From Adiantum capillus-veneris (taxonomy: Eukaryota; Streptophyta; Polypodiopsida; Polypodiales; Pteridaceae): DNA of 64,000 nt. A program made the position numbers and the translations under genes. Numbering within the stretch: position 1 is the stretch's first letter; every line of letters starts with the position of its first letter. Below are positions 49,630 through 60,346 of the stretch, piece after piece. The notes beneath the pieces are model-generated. The model had not been told where the DNA came from. It searched no databases and worked only from the letters and a program-made list of their open reading frames with translations. The stretch covers positions 97,552,247-97,616,246 of the forward strand of contig CM043954.1 of NCBI GenBank assembly GCA_014529385.2, read 5' to 3'.

Positions 49630-49935
49630 CAGTCATAAGGTACCGTACCACACAATGTGAGTGTGTGTGTAAGTTGTTCTGCGGAACAATGCTTACCACA
49701 AGGGCATCACCTCGTTGACGCGGGGAATATGGTATCCTTGTGGTCAGTATTGGCTCAAGTCTAAGTATTACATCGGAACGTGGCTCACGATCTGGGTACC
49801 ACACAATGTGAGTGTGTGTGTGTGTGTGTAAGCTATTCTACGAACGGAATATGATGTCCTTGTGGTAAGTATTGGCTCACGGTCTGGGTACTTCATCAGT
49901 AACCCGGCAATTCTTGTATCCTTATGGTGAGTCAA
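49630..49935. repeat. Diverged tandem duplication (~120-160 bp units)
   Basis: ACCACACAATGTGAGTGTGT occurs at 49648 and 49799. GAATATG(G/A)T(A/G)TCCTTGTGGT and AGTATTGGCTCA occur at about 49726 and 49847, and ATCTGGGTAC/GTCTGGGTAC follow each. A third partial copy of TATCCTTATGGTGAGT is at 49917. No gene. Confidence 0.8.
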
Positions 49936-50328
49936 CTTCCCTTCCCCTTTCCAAAAAAACATATGGGCATTGTTTGGTAATACGGCTATATGATGCTTGT
50001 ATACAAGCCATTATTGCATTTTAGATTCGGGCCACACTCGGTTGGTAACGCGGCTAATTGAATGTTGTTTGTTAGAAGCATTTTTTTTTGCATAAATGTG
50101 GCGTTCAGGTCATTAACCCAGTCGTACGAAAGCCATATAATTTGTATGTGCATGTGCAATTCATTTTTTTAAGTATTTATATGAAATACTTAGACGATAA
50201 CGCGACCGTGAAGAGTATTTCACACACAAATGTTTGAATTGTCTGAACTTGTTGTTTTTAAGTGTTCTTGTGAAAATATATACTATCTAATTATATTCAA
50301 AAGAATGTTTTATTCATCAATCATCGTT

Positions 50329-50505
50329 GCTATTTTAAATGCTACATTTATATAAGTAATATTCACACTATGTTATTTCTCTATGTCTACAAATAGCTAA
50401 TATACTTTCAATTTGAATGGCTATTTTAAATGCTATATTTACATAAGTAATATTCACACTATGTTATTTCTCTATGTCTACAAATAGCTAATATACTTTC
50501 AATTT
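50329..50505. repeat. 91-bp tandem duplication
   Basis: 50329-50419 and 50420-50505 differ at only a few bases (ACATTTATATAAG against ATATTTACATAAG). AT-rich and non-coding. The near identity points to recent origin. Confidence 0.92.
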
Positions 50506-50579
50506 TTAAAAAAAATATGCATATATTTTGCATGTAAAACATTCATTTTAATCTTTTAAAGAGAAAGAATATTAGCCAC

Positions 50580-50817
50580 CTCGTCCTGTATCCCGTGTCA
50601 CAATCGGATGCATCTTCATCTTCCCAGTGTCCAATTTGCTACTGACGGATGGATTGGATTCTATAAATTGGCATGTGGTCATTATTATCACCTCGTGTGT
50701 TTAATTCGTTTAATGCAAAATAGTAGCCGATGCGCAATCTGTTCACAAGATATTCCACAAGGAATATATTATATGTTTGGCATGGCAAATGAGTATAAAT
50801 TCAAGCAAGCCCGCTAA
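50580..50817 (+). pseudogene. RING-type zinc finger fragment
   Basis: One frame reads SSQCPICY and is stopped; a neighbouring frame, open at 50608-50817, continues YKLACGHYYHLVCLIRLMQN followed by SSRCAICSQDIPQGIYY. Put in order, the cysteines and histidines fit a RING: CPIC, CGH, YH, xxC and CAIC. RING domains of this kind bind two zinc ions and recruit E2 enzymes in ubiquitin ligation. One frameshift separates the first CxxC from the rest, and no other exon or domain is visible. It may be a captured gene fragment beside the hAT relic. Confidence 0.6.
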
Positions 50818-50978
50818 GACACCCCGAGCACAATTAGAAATTTATATGGTGATGAAGAAGTAGGTTCTGAGCATAACAATTGAGATCGACAGATTATGTA
50901 TAATCGCTACCATGAAGCATTGTATATGATCAAAACACGTTGAATACAAGTTGTTTCATAATATTTTTGACATAATCT

Positions 50979-52560
50979 TCATTCTATTCTCAAGCTATAT
51001 ATAGAATCTGTGAAGTTGTTATCTGGCTCTGAGTCCGAGTGTTGTGGGTCTTCTTCTAATTTAACTTCCACATCTATAATCAAATTCTTTTCTATTTTGT
51101 CTATAGTGCATTGAGATACATAGACATTGAACTCTTCTTCGTCTTTGTTTTGACAATATATCATACAACCAGACTGGCATTTCCTCCTCGTAGCCATGTG
51201 ATGCAATATTTCTATGTCTGCTAATAATCTGTTGCGAATAGTGCTTGAACATACTTGTACATACTCCAGTTTCTCTCTGAACTTGAGTTTGCTACATATT
51301 GTGCTAGTACTTTCATTACACAGGTATGTAAGGTCAAGTAATACTCTCCATCATTCATCATCCACCACTTCCATGCAAGTTGCTCTTTTGCCATTGATTG
51401 TACAAACTCATTCGCAAAAGGACCTTTTTTTAGTCTTAATGCACTTATTTCTTTGATAAAATCAATTTGGTCATGAACCTTGGAGTAGAACGTGTTGACC
51501 ATGGGATAGAAATTGCTGACCACCTCTGTATTGGACATCATATTTAAATTTCGATACTCTGGATTCATCATGTAAGCCACACTATGGAGTAGACTATGAG
51601 CACTCTTCCATCTTGCATGAAAATACTTGGCCAAGATTCTTTGTTGTTTGACAAAGAATGGTAGTTGCCACTCCTTCTCTAATAGACTCTTTTAGCTCCG
51701 CATGATTTTCAAGACTTTGTTGGAGTGACCACCATGTCATCCAGACTTTGTCCATATTTGGTGCCTTCTGATCAAGGTTGCGAATCGCGAACATAACGGG
51801 CATCATTACATGGTATGCATCCATTACACTCCTCCACCAAGTAGCCTTGTTTATGGACCCACGTAGACATGTAATTTTCTCTTTCACTTTTTCTTTCTGC
51901 TCAAGCTACCATTCGTCAAACGCCGTGCAATTGAAAGTGTCAATCACAGTGCACTTATTGCGGAGAAGTGATTCCAATGTATGAAAGTGCATGCAAAACC
52001 GAGTTTTAGTAGGAAGTTTAAAAATCATTGACATGCACGTTGTGTACAAATTGAGCACTCTTTTTTCGTTTCAAGATAAATTTCACAACTTGTCATGCTG
52101 TGTCAATTATTTTGGCGAACCATGTGGTTTATTCACTAGTGTATCAATCCTTCATCGCCAAGTTTAAGCTGTGCGTATTACAACCATTGGTAAAAATGTG
52201 TGAAAGACACTTTTTTATTAATTTTCTAGCATTTTACAGTTCTTTACATTGTACATGACTACTTGACGACATGTTCAGCTCTGATTTCTTTAATTAAATT
52301 AATCAAGACCTCAAAAATGTATTTGCTACTTTTAATTGCATCGAAATAGTCAATCGCCTTTATGAATGTTTCTCCCCTTGGACAAACTGGCATTACATTG
52401 ATCAGTGGTCTTCTTTGAATATTAGACCAACCATCACTCACAATTATGCATCCTGAAAGAGAAATATTCCCAAGTATTATTTTGGAAACACGCTCTTTGA
52501 CTTCAATGTAACATTGGTCCAAGAGATCATTTTGTATTGTGTGATATGAAGGGGCTGAAA
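50979..52560 (-). pseudogene. hAT-superfamily transposase relic (DUF659 and hAT dimerisation)
   Basis: Minus-strand order: a DUF659-like part at 52259-52522 (KIILGNISLSGCIIVSDGWS, RRPLINVMPVCPRGETFIKA), a middle part at 51594-51887 (LRGSINKATWWRSVMDAYHV), and the C-terminal hAT dimerisation part at 51221-51634 (LAWKWWMMNDGEYYLTLHTC, VMKVLAQYVANSSSERNWSM). An acidic tail follows at 50979-51206 (EEDPQHSDSEPDNNFTDSIY). DUF659 proteins with this C-terminus descend from hAT DNA transposases. Several frame breaks, and the N-terminal BED finger is not seen; the copia element C3 abuts the upstream end. No terminal inverted repeats identified. Confidence 0.82.
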
Positions 52561-52613
52561 ATCCTAGGCCAAACTCATCAATTTGTTAATATATAAAAGC
52601 TATTTTTACCCAA

Positions 52614-54024
52614 TTAAGAATTATAGTTCTTATATTGTTGCACCAGCCATTTTGGCATACTTATAGCTTTCTCATTCTCAGCCCTTTCCACATCAAGTAC
52701 ATGATGTACATCTACATCAGTAATAGGCTGATCCATAGCATTTTCTAAAACCCCCATAGGCTGTACACTTGCCTCATTGGATGTTACATTCAAGTTTTCA
52801 CCAATGAAAAGAGGTAATAAATTGTCATAAATGTCATGTGGGCTTACATTATTGTCTCTAGTACATGACAATAAGGGTTGAACATAATCTTCCACAACAC
52901 AACATCTTGTGATACCAAGATACACTTTGTTTGTGGATGGTATAACCTATAACCTTTGCTTTCAGTACTGTAATAAAATAAATATGTATTTAACATCCTT
53001 ATCATCCAATTTTTTGCGTTGCGTTTGTGGCGCCAAAGATAAGCTAAACAAGCAAAAATGTGCATGTGATCAATAGATGGCTTTCTATCATGCCATGCTT
53101 CATATGGATTCAAAGGCCGCAAAGCTTTTGTAGGACACTTGTTGAGCACATAAGTAGCACACATGATGGCCTCAAGCCAAAATGAATGTGGTAAAGCTTG
53201 ACTCGACCATAGATCGTGTCAAATCTGTAAGCAACCTATTTTTTCTTTCAGCAACACCATTTTGCTAAGGTGTATATGACATTGTACATTGGTGTTTTAT
53301 CCCACGACTAGCCAGGAATGCATTAAGCTCATGAGACATATACTCCCCCCCTCGATCTGAATGGAGGGTATCTAAGTACATTTAGAGACATTTTCAGTCA
53401 TAGACAAAAATTGCTTAAAGCACATAAACACTTCGGACTTAGCTTTAAGCAGATACACCCATGCATGCCAGGAGTAATCATCAATGAAATTCACGAAGTA
53501 AAGGTAATTGCCCAAGGACAAAGTTCGCATGGGCCAACAAACATCACTATGCAAAAGCTTCAATCTTCATGTAGCCCTAATTGAACCATCCTTTGGAAAC
53601 TTTGAATGCTACATTTTACCCAAAATATAGCCTTCACAAACATGCTTCACAAGTGCTTCAAGAGGCGGCAAAGAAACAACCATATCAATTTTTTACAAAC
53701 CCAACAAACTAGTCAAATTCAGATGTCCAAAATGTACATGGAAAAGTTTTGCATCTGAAACAACCTTTGAATCCACGACTGCATTTGCAAAATTCTGCCC
53801 ACACTTCTCATACAAATTGAGCTTATTCATCCCACGACATAAAATGTCAGATGCAACAATTTCATCAACCAAACTGAGATCATGAATTGTATATCTGTCA
53901 TCCACAAATTTGACAACAAGACCAAGTCTAGCAAGTCAGATACATACAAAAGGTTCCTTTTTATCCCAAGTACATAAAGTGCATCAACTAGTGTGAAAGT
54001 ACTGCCATTCCCAATAGTCAACAC
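52614..54024 (-). pseudogene. Copia element C3: integrase and hinge, RT missing
   Basis: Minus-strand pieces in order: YTIHDLSLVDEIVASDILC and LFHVHFGHLNLTSLLGL (pre-integrase His region; 53693-53905), SLGNYLYFVNFIDDYSWHAW (integrase core; 53372-53563), ATYVLNKCPTKALRPLNPYE (52844-53164), and the hinge PLLSCTRDNNVSPHDIYDNL through SMPKWL (52614-52925). There the element ends and joins the DNA upstream of the hAT relic; RT, RNase H and the 3' LTR are absent. Sequence between the pieces is frame-shifted. Same family as C1 and C2. Confidence 0.85.
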
Positions 54025-54345
54025 AATCCTTCCAACTCACTTGACCGGATAAGAGGCATGGTTGGCACAAGTGAATGTATTCCCATGAGGGACAACCTCG
54101 AGAGAGGTAAACAATTCATGATGTGACGTAATGTGCTTTGTAGCACCACTTTCAAAGTACCACACATGTGAATCTGTAGCAGTTGACATACATGCATCTT
54201 GGACAGAAGGACCATAAGTGCACTTTGCATTAAATGCCCACTCTGCATCTACATCAGCATCACAATCTCCTATCACACAAGATTCTACAATAGATGTACT
54301 TGTAGTGGAACCTTCCTCTTTCTTCTTGGCCTCTTTCGCCTTCAA
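54025..54345 (-). pseudogene. C3 protease start
   Basis: Open at 54037-54345: KGKEAK-type lysine-rich tail of gag, AECTY-like NAKCTYGPSVQDACMSTATD, then the retropepsin DSHVWYFESGATKHITSHHE. The active site reads ESGA; C2 has DSGA, so the catalytic Asp is replaced by Glu (GAC to GAA). The later strand VLTIGNGSTFTLVDALYV lies in another frame (about 53930-54030). Confidence 0.82.
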
Positions 54346-55352
54346 TTTAGGACACTACTTGATCAAGTGATCATTAGCTTTGCAATAATGGCAATGCATC
54401 ATCTTTTTGCCCTTTTCACCGAAATTCCTAGACGAGATGTTGCTAGCACAAGCATTAGGAACGTGTTATTTTCCACTCACTTCTAAAGAACCATGAGAAG
54501 TGGCTACATTGTTGTTACCATCTTTTCTTTGAGGAGCAATAAAATCCTATTCACATATATACTATTTAGCCATGTTTTTTCTTGAAAGTGACTCATCCAA
54601 TAGCAATGTGCATAATGCATCAAACTTGATAACGTCGGGATTTCCTTGGGTCATTAGTCTCCAAGTACTAGGGAAAGTCTTGTAAGAATCTGGCAAAGCA
54701 TCAAGAACAGTCTGCACAAGGGAATTGTTAAAAATAACTTCACCCGCAAAAATGAGTTGCTCATTAATATCCATGATACTAGCAAGGAAAATGTCTATGT
54801 CATCTTAATCTTCGATTCCATCTCTTTACACAACAATGCAATTTTAGCCTCATTGTTGCGACTTGCATAAAGACCATCCAAATTATCCCAAGACTGTCTA
54901 GCTGATTTAGCCAAGCGAATGTGAAGAGTAATCCTGCGCTTCAAAAATAATTCAATTAATGCATGAGCATGTGTATCTCTAATATTCCAACGATCCTGCT
55001 CAGCTGTAGGCAAACATCTCTAGCAACAGCAATCCTACCACCAAAACTTGCAACATCCTCAACATCACTTGTATCCACAGAACTTGGACGTACATCAATG
55101 CCCTACACAACATTTCAAGCGCCCTTTGATACAAGAACATGTTGCATCATGTAAAGGACACATTGGTAATTGTCCCCATCCATCAAATTTATCGTCAGTA
55201 GCAAACATCTTGAGTACGTCTGTGTTGTTGTCAGCCATGGAAAGTGCCTGCACTTGAAGGAATTGTCCCCATCCAATTTATCATTAGTAGCAAACATCTT
55301 GAGCACATCTGTGTTATTGTCATCCATGGAAAGTACCTGCACTTGCAGCTCA
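54346..55352 (-). pseudogene. gag: C3 gag, with duplicated start region
   Basis: Starts with NNTDVLKMFATNDKLDGDN after a Met-Asp (CAT about 55325) or, from the second duplicate, at about 55238. The ~90 bp holding the start codon and first codons is present twice (55170-55260 and 55262-55352). Then ALIELFLKRRITLHIRLAKS and WDNLDGLYASRNNEAKIALL (54795-55013), INEQLIFAGEVIFNNSLVQT, VLDALPDSYKTF (54562-54774), and the zinc knuckle near 54380-54420. Stops and shifts throughout. Confidence 0.82.
55170..55352. repeat. ~90-bp tandem duplication spanning the C3 gag start
   Basis: Both copies run ATTGTCCCCATCCA...AAACATCTTGAG...CCATGGAAAGT...CCTGCACTTG. They differ at several positions, so the event predates later decay. 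C1 and C2 have one copy. Confidence 0.9.
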
Positions 55353-55436
55353 CCCAAATCAGAGAAAGTGAGCAGGCGTGTGTTGGCGATGTTGAACGAC
55401 TATACTCGAGAGGATGCAACCTCCTCGGATACCAAT

Positions 55437-55549
55437 TGTTGGAAATAGGGTTATAGGAAAACACACACAGGTTGGAGAAGATGAAGAAGCTCAAGTCACA
55501 CAATAGAGAGTAGTATTACTTAGTGTGAGATGGAAAGATAAGTTAGCCC
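55437..55549 (-). mobile_element. 5' LTR remnant of C3 (113 bp), joined to C2
   Basis: Plus-strand TGTTGGAAATAGGGTTATAG at 55437 follows the primer-site remnant (minus TGGTATCCGAGG, 55423-55434). It keeps the R-U5 side and stops at AAGTTAGCCC, where the complete 3' LTR of C2 begins. The rest of U3 is missing. Confidence 0.82.
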
Positions 55550-55774
55550 TGTTGGAATTAGGGTTGCAGAGAAACGCACACAGCTTGGAGAAGACGAAGA
55601 AAGATCAAGGCACACAATAGAGAGTGCGTTACTCAGTGTGTAATGGAAAGATAGATAGCCCTAGAGTGATGGTCGTATATACAATGCACGGGGGGAAAAA
55701 CCTCAAAGAGGGAAAAAATGCCCCGGCGGTCCTAGTGTGTTCACACACATCACTACCACATGTATATGGTAACA
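55550..55774 (-). mobile_element. 3' LTR of copia element C2, complete (225 bp)
   Basis: Plus strand runs TGTTGGAATTAGGG ... TATATGGTAACA, i.e. minus-strand TGTTACC...CAACA. The adjacent AATCCCCCCTGGAGTG is the polypurine tract in reverse. Matches the LTR at 6051-6277. Confidence 0.9.
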
Positions 55775-55849
55775 AATCCCCCCTGGAGTGATGCAGTGAA
55801 CGAGAGCTGGCACATGAGTAAAGGGAAGTGTCATGCCCTAACGACATGA

Positions 55850-56359
55850 TCAGTCCACAAAGGGAAGTAAGCCCAAAGCTTTGCGGAAAGCTTCAAGCTT
55901 CTCACGAGACAATGCCTTTGTGGAAAGATCTGCAAGGTTGTCGTGTGTTGGCACATAAGCCAAGCCGATCTCTCCTGCTGAGAGCCTCTCCCTGACATAG
56001 TGGTAATGCACCTCAATGTGCTTTGTGCGAGCATGAAAAACTGGGTTCCTCGCAACTGCCAATGCGCTCTGACTGTCAGTGTAGATAGTGTCGGCAGTGT
56101 CCTGTCCAACACCCAAATTAGCCAGAAGGCGTCTGAGCCATACACACTCAACCGTAACTGTGAAGACTGCCCTATACTCAGCCTCACAACTCGAAGTGGC
56201 CACAGTAGGTTGCTTCTTGCTCAACCATGATATACATGAGCTGCCAAGCATGAAACAAAAACCACTTGTGGACACTCGCGTGTCAAAACAACCAGCCCAA
56301 TCTGAGTCCGAAAAAGCATGTAAGTGTGGCGGCAATGATCCCCCCTTGGGATAAAACAA
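55850..56359 (-). pseudogene. C2 RNase H, intact domain
   Basis: A 169-residue frame containing the whole copia RNase H: HAFSDSDWAGCFDTR (Asp), SCISWLSKKQPTVATSSCEA followed by EYRAV (Glu kept), YTDSQSALAVARNPVFHART (Asp), HIEVHYHYVRERLSAGEIGL and LLPFVD at the end. The catalytic residues changed in C1 are present here. It is cut from the upstream RT part by frameshifts, so it cannot be made as part of pol. Confidence 0.85.
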
Positions 56360-58011
56360 GCCAAGGTGTAAAGTGCCACTAAGGTAGCGGAAAATCCTTT
56401 TGACAGCCTACCAATGCTTAGACCCTGGGCTATGCATAAATATGCTGACCTGTGAGACTGCAAACTGAATATCTGGCCTCGTGTTGCATACATAAATGAG
56501 GTATCCAACAGCAGTTTGGTAAAGAGTGACATTATCAGGATCGCCAGCATCATGTAGACTCAATTTCAAACATGTTTCCATGGGAGTGGCAATAGGTTTG
56601 CAATCCTCAAGTCCAAACTTACATAGAAATGTCTCTATGTAACTTTTCTGACACAAGGCAATACCACCATCACACTACTTAAACTGTATACCCAAGTAAT
56701 GAAAGCCTTCTTACATCTGCACACTTTTTCCTCTTGTCCTTTTATGACAAAACCGCGAGGCTGCGTTACATAAACTTCCTCAAATATGTCACCAGTCAAG
56801 AAAGCAGTAACAATGTCTGATTGATGTACATCCCAACCAAAATGAGCTGCCAATGCACATAGAAAATGCACAGTAGTCATACAACAAGTGGGAGCAAAAG
56901 TCTCTTCATAATCAATGCCTTTTTGATGTGCATAACCCTTTGCAGCAAGTCGAGTCTTATGGCAATCGATCTCACCATCCGGCTTGCGTTTTAACTTGTA
57001 AACCCACTTCGTACCAATGGCCTTTTTGCCAGGAGGCAAATCACATAAAGTCCATGTGTCATTTTCTATAAGTGCATCATATTCTGATTGCATGGCAGCC
57101 ATCCAATTTTCTGAATTTTGCGCTTCATCAAAAGACAGAGGCTCCTCAACATCATGTAAGCTAGAGAGAGCCAAAGCATAACAATCTAATGCACAAGATG
57201 CATGGCAAGATCCTGAACGAGTACAACTAGACAAAGGTGCATCCAATTTACTATCACGCAAAGTGTGCACCAGCCATTTTGGCATACCTCTAGCCTGCTC
57301 ATTTTCAGCCCTTTCCTCATCAAGTACATCATGTACATCTGCATCAGTAATAGGCTGATCTGTAACATTTTCAAAAACCCCCATAGGCTGTACAATTGCC
57401 TCATTGGAACTTACATTCGTATTTCCACCACTGAAAAGAGGCAACAAAGTGTCATAAATGTCGTGTGAGCTTACATTAATGTCTCTAGTACATGTCAGCA
57501 AGGGATGAACATAATCTTCCACAAACACTACATCCCGTGAAACTAGAATACGTTTTGTTTGTGGATGATACAACCTGTAACCTTTGCTTTTAGCACTATA
57601 ACCAACAAAAATACATTTGACAACCTTATCATCCAATTTTCTGCAATGCACTTGTGGCACCAAAGCATATGCCAAACAGCCAAAAACACGCATGTGCTCA
57701 ATAGAAGGCTTTCTATCATGCCATGCTTCATATGGAGTAATAGACTGCAAAGCTTTCGTAGGACACCTGTTAAGTACATAAGTGGCACACATGATGGCCT
57801 CAAGCCAAAAAGAATGTGGCAAAGCTTGACTTTTGACCATACATCGTGAAATTTCTGTACGTGACGTGTTTTTCCTCTCAGCAACACCATTTTGCTGAGG
57901 TGTATAAGGCATTGTACATTGGTGTTTTATCCCACGACTAGCCAGAAATGCATTAAATTCATGAGACATATATTCCCCCCTCGATCGGAACGGAGGGTGC
58001 CCATAGTACAT
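56360..58011 (-). pseudogene. pol: C2 integrase C-part and RT with YVDD segment deleted
   Basis: Open at 56635-58011 for 458 codons: GEYMSHEFNAFLASRGIKHQ, PYTPQQNGVAERKN (integrase Glu kept), GCLAYALVP, the hinge, then RT KAIGTKWVYKLKRKPDGEID, YEETFAPTCCMTTVHFLCAL, VHQSDIVTAFLTGDIFEEVY and CRCKKAF. Where C1 continues with YGLKQSPRAW and YVDD, C2 jumps directly to the HYLGI region: about 240 bp are missing, removing the RT catalytic motif. The connection LCQKSYIETFLCKFGLEDCK is open at 56408-56656 in another frame. Confidence 0.9.
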
Positions 58012-58865
58012 TTCGAGACATTTTCAGCCATAGCCAGAAATTGTTTGAAGCACATAAAAACTTCGGACTTCGCTTTAAGCGGAAATACCCATGCATGCCT
58101 GGAGTAATCATCAATGGAAGTCACGAAGTACAGGTAATTGCCCAAGGACGGAGTTTGCATGGACCCACAAACATCACTATGCACAAGCTGCAACCTGCAT
58201 GTGGCCCGAACTGAACCATCCTTTGGAAACTTAGAATGCTGCATCTTACCCAAAATACAGCCTTCACAAACATGTTTGATAGGTGCTTCAAGAGGCGGTA
58301 AAGAAGCAACCATATCAGATTTTTGCAAACGCAGCAAACTGGCAAAATTCAGATGACCAAAACGTGCATGCCAAAGTTTTGCATCTAAAATTGCGCTATA
58401 ATCTGGAACAGCATTTGCAAAATTTTGTCCACACTTGTCATACAAAGTGAGCTTATATAGCCCATGACACAAAAGGCCAGATGCAACAATTTCATCACCA
58501 AAACTGAGATCGTGAACTATACATCTGTCATCCACAAATTTGACTACAAGTCCAAGTCTAGCAAGTGCGAATACAGACAAGAGATTCTTCTTGATCCCAG
58601 GTACATAAAGTGCATCAACAAGTGTGAAAGAACTGCCATTAGCTGCAATAAGCACAATCTTTCCAACTCCCTGAACTGGGTAAGAGGCATTGTTGGCACA
58701 AGTGACTGAATTCCCATCAGGGACAGACTCGAGAGAGGTAAACAATTCACGATGTGAGGTAATGTGCTTTGTAGCACCACTGTCGAAATACCACACATGT
58801 GAATCTGCAGCAACCGACAAGCATGCATCATGGACAGTAGGATTGTAAGTGCACTCTGCGCCCAT
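57927..58865 (-). pseudogene. pol: C2 protease and integrase N-part
   Basis: A 312-residue frame: AECTYNPTVHDACLSVAADS, WYFDSGATKHITSH (protease active site DSGA intact), VEGIKKNLLSV-like PGIKKNLLSVFALARLGLVV, pre-integrase LWHARFGHLNFASLLRLQ, zinc CEGCILGKMQHSKFP, core QLVHSDVCGSMQTPSLGNYL, SIDDYSRHAW and LRSDRGG. It shifts frame inside the G-run after LRSDRGG, which separates it from the next frame by a single indel. This is the segment absent from C1. Confidence 0.9.
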
Positions 58866-59881
58866 TCTGCATCAACATCAGCATTAGAGTTTCCTTTCAC
58901 AGAAGACTCAACAATGGCTGCATTTGTAGTGGAACCAGCATTTGCAGTGGAACCACCCTCTTTCTTCTTAGCCTCTTTGGCCTTCAACTTAGGACATGAC
59001 TTGATCAAGTGATCATTAGCTTTACAATAATGGTAACGCATCTTCTTTTTGCCCTAATCACCAGAATTGCCAGAAGAAGTGTTTCCAGCAGCAGAAGCAT
59101 TAGGAAAAGAATTTTTGCCACTCACAGCAGAACCATAAGAAGTGGCTGCATTGTTGTTACCACCCTTTCTTTGAGAAGAAATAAAAGCATGTTCAATTGC
59201 ACGCTGCCTAGTCCTGTTTTTTCTGGAAAGTGACTCTTGCAAGAGCAATGTGCATAATGCATCAAACTTAACAACTTCAGGATTTCCTTGGGCCATAAGT
59301 CTCCAAGTACTAGCAAAAGTCTAGTAGGAATCTGGTAAGGCATCAAGAACAGTCTGCACTAGGGAACTGTCTGAAATGACTTCACCTGCAAAAATGAGTT
59401 TCTCATTGATATCCTTGACACCAGCAAGGAAAGTGTCCATATCATCTTCCTCATGCATAATCTTCGACTCCAGCTCTTTACACAACAATTTTAGCCTTAT
59501 TGCGACTTGCATAAAGACCTGCTAGAATATCCCAAGCCTGTTTTGCGGATTTTGTTGAACGGATGTGAGGAACAATGGTGCGCTTCACAGACAACGCAAT
59601 CAATGGATGAGCCTGCGCATCCTTGACATCCCAACGAGCTTGTTCTGCTGTAGGCAAAACAACTCTAACGCAGCAATCCTTGCAACAAGACCTGCAACAT
59701 CCTCAACATCGCCTACATCCTCATAACCAGGACGTACATCAATGCCCTGCACAATGTTCCAGACGCCCTTTGACACAAGAACATGCTGCATCATATAAGC
59801 CCACATAGGGTAGTTGTCCCCATCCAACCTGTCCTCAGCAGCAAACATCTTGAACACATCTATGTTGTTGTTGTCAGCCAT
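58544..59881 (-). pseudogene. gag: C2 gag, knuckle Cys replaced
   Basis: Starts at ATG 59881 (MADNNNIDVFKMFAAEDRLD). Gag core LYASRNKAK-type, MHEEDDMDTFLAGVKDINEK and LVQTVLDALPDSY, a TAG, then TFASTWRLMAQGNPEVVKFD and the knuckle, which reads YHYCKANDHLIKSC: the first Cys is Tyr (TGC to TAC), so zinc binding is doubtful. A stop precedes the knuckle (GNSGD-stop-GKKKMRY). One frameshift lies near 59.65 kb and another near 59.5 kb. Confidence 0.87.
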
Positions 59882-60229
59882 GGTAAATACTGCACCTGAT
59901 GTGAAAACTGCCCAAAAATAGGAGAAACGGAGCGGGAACAACACGTGCTATATAGCACAAACTGTAGAAGACTGTAAGGCACCTGTTATGCAGAAAACAG
60001 CACTGACAGAAACTCTGCACAAAATGACAAAATAGCCTGTGCAGTACTGCCTGTAGTGGAAACGGAGGCCGAAATGAGCCCAAATCAAAAATCTGAGCAG
60101 ACAATGCTCTACAAGGCCCCCCAAAATATTTGTTGACCTGCGAACGCTCGCCAAAGCTCACTGAAATCGGAGAAAGTGAGCAGGCATGTACTGGAGCAGC
60201 TGGCGACTAAGCCCGGGAGGACGCAACCT

Positions 60230-60241
60230 ACTTTGATACCA
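60230..60241 (-). other. Primer-binding site of C2
   Basis: The minus strand reads TGGTATCAAAGT two bases from the LTR end, one mismatch from the plant initiator-Met-tRNA site within the first eleven bases. Confidence 0.82.
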
Positions 60242-60243
60242 AT

Positions 60244-60346
60244 TGTTGAAATTAGGGTTGCAAAGAAATGCACACAGCTTGGAGAAGGCAAAAGAAGCTC
60301 AAGGCACACAATAGAGAGTGTGTTACTTAGTGTGTAATGGAAACAT
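60244..60346 (-). mobile_element. 5' LTR remnant of C2 (~102 bp)
   Basis: Plus-strand TGTTGAAATTAGGGTTGCAA to GTGTAATGGAAACATTAG, then unrelated DNA. Only the R-U5 side remains, ending close to where the C3 5' LTR is cut. Confidence 0.82.
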
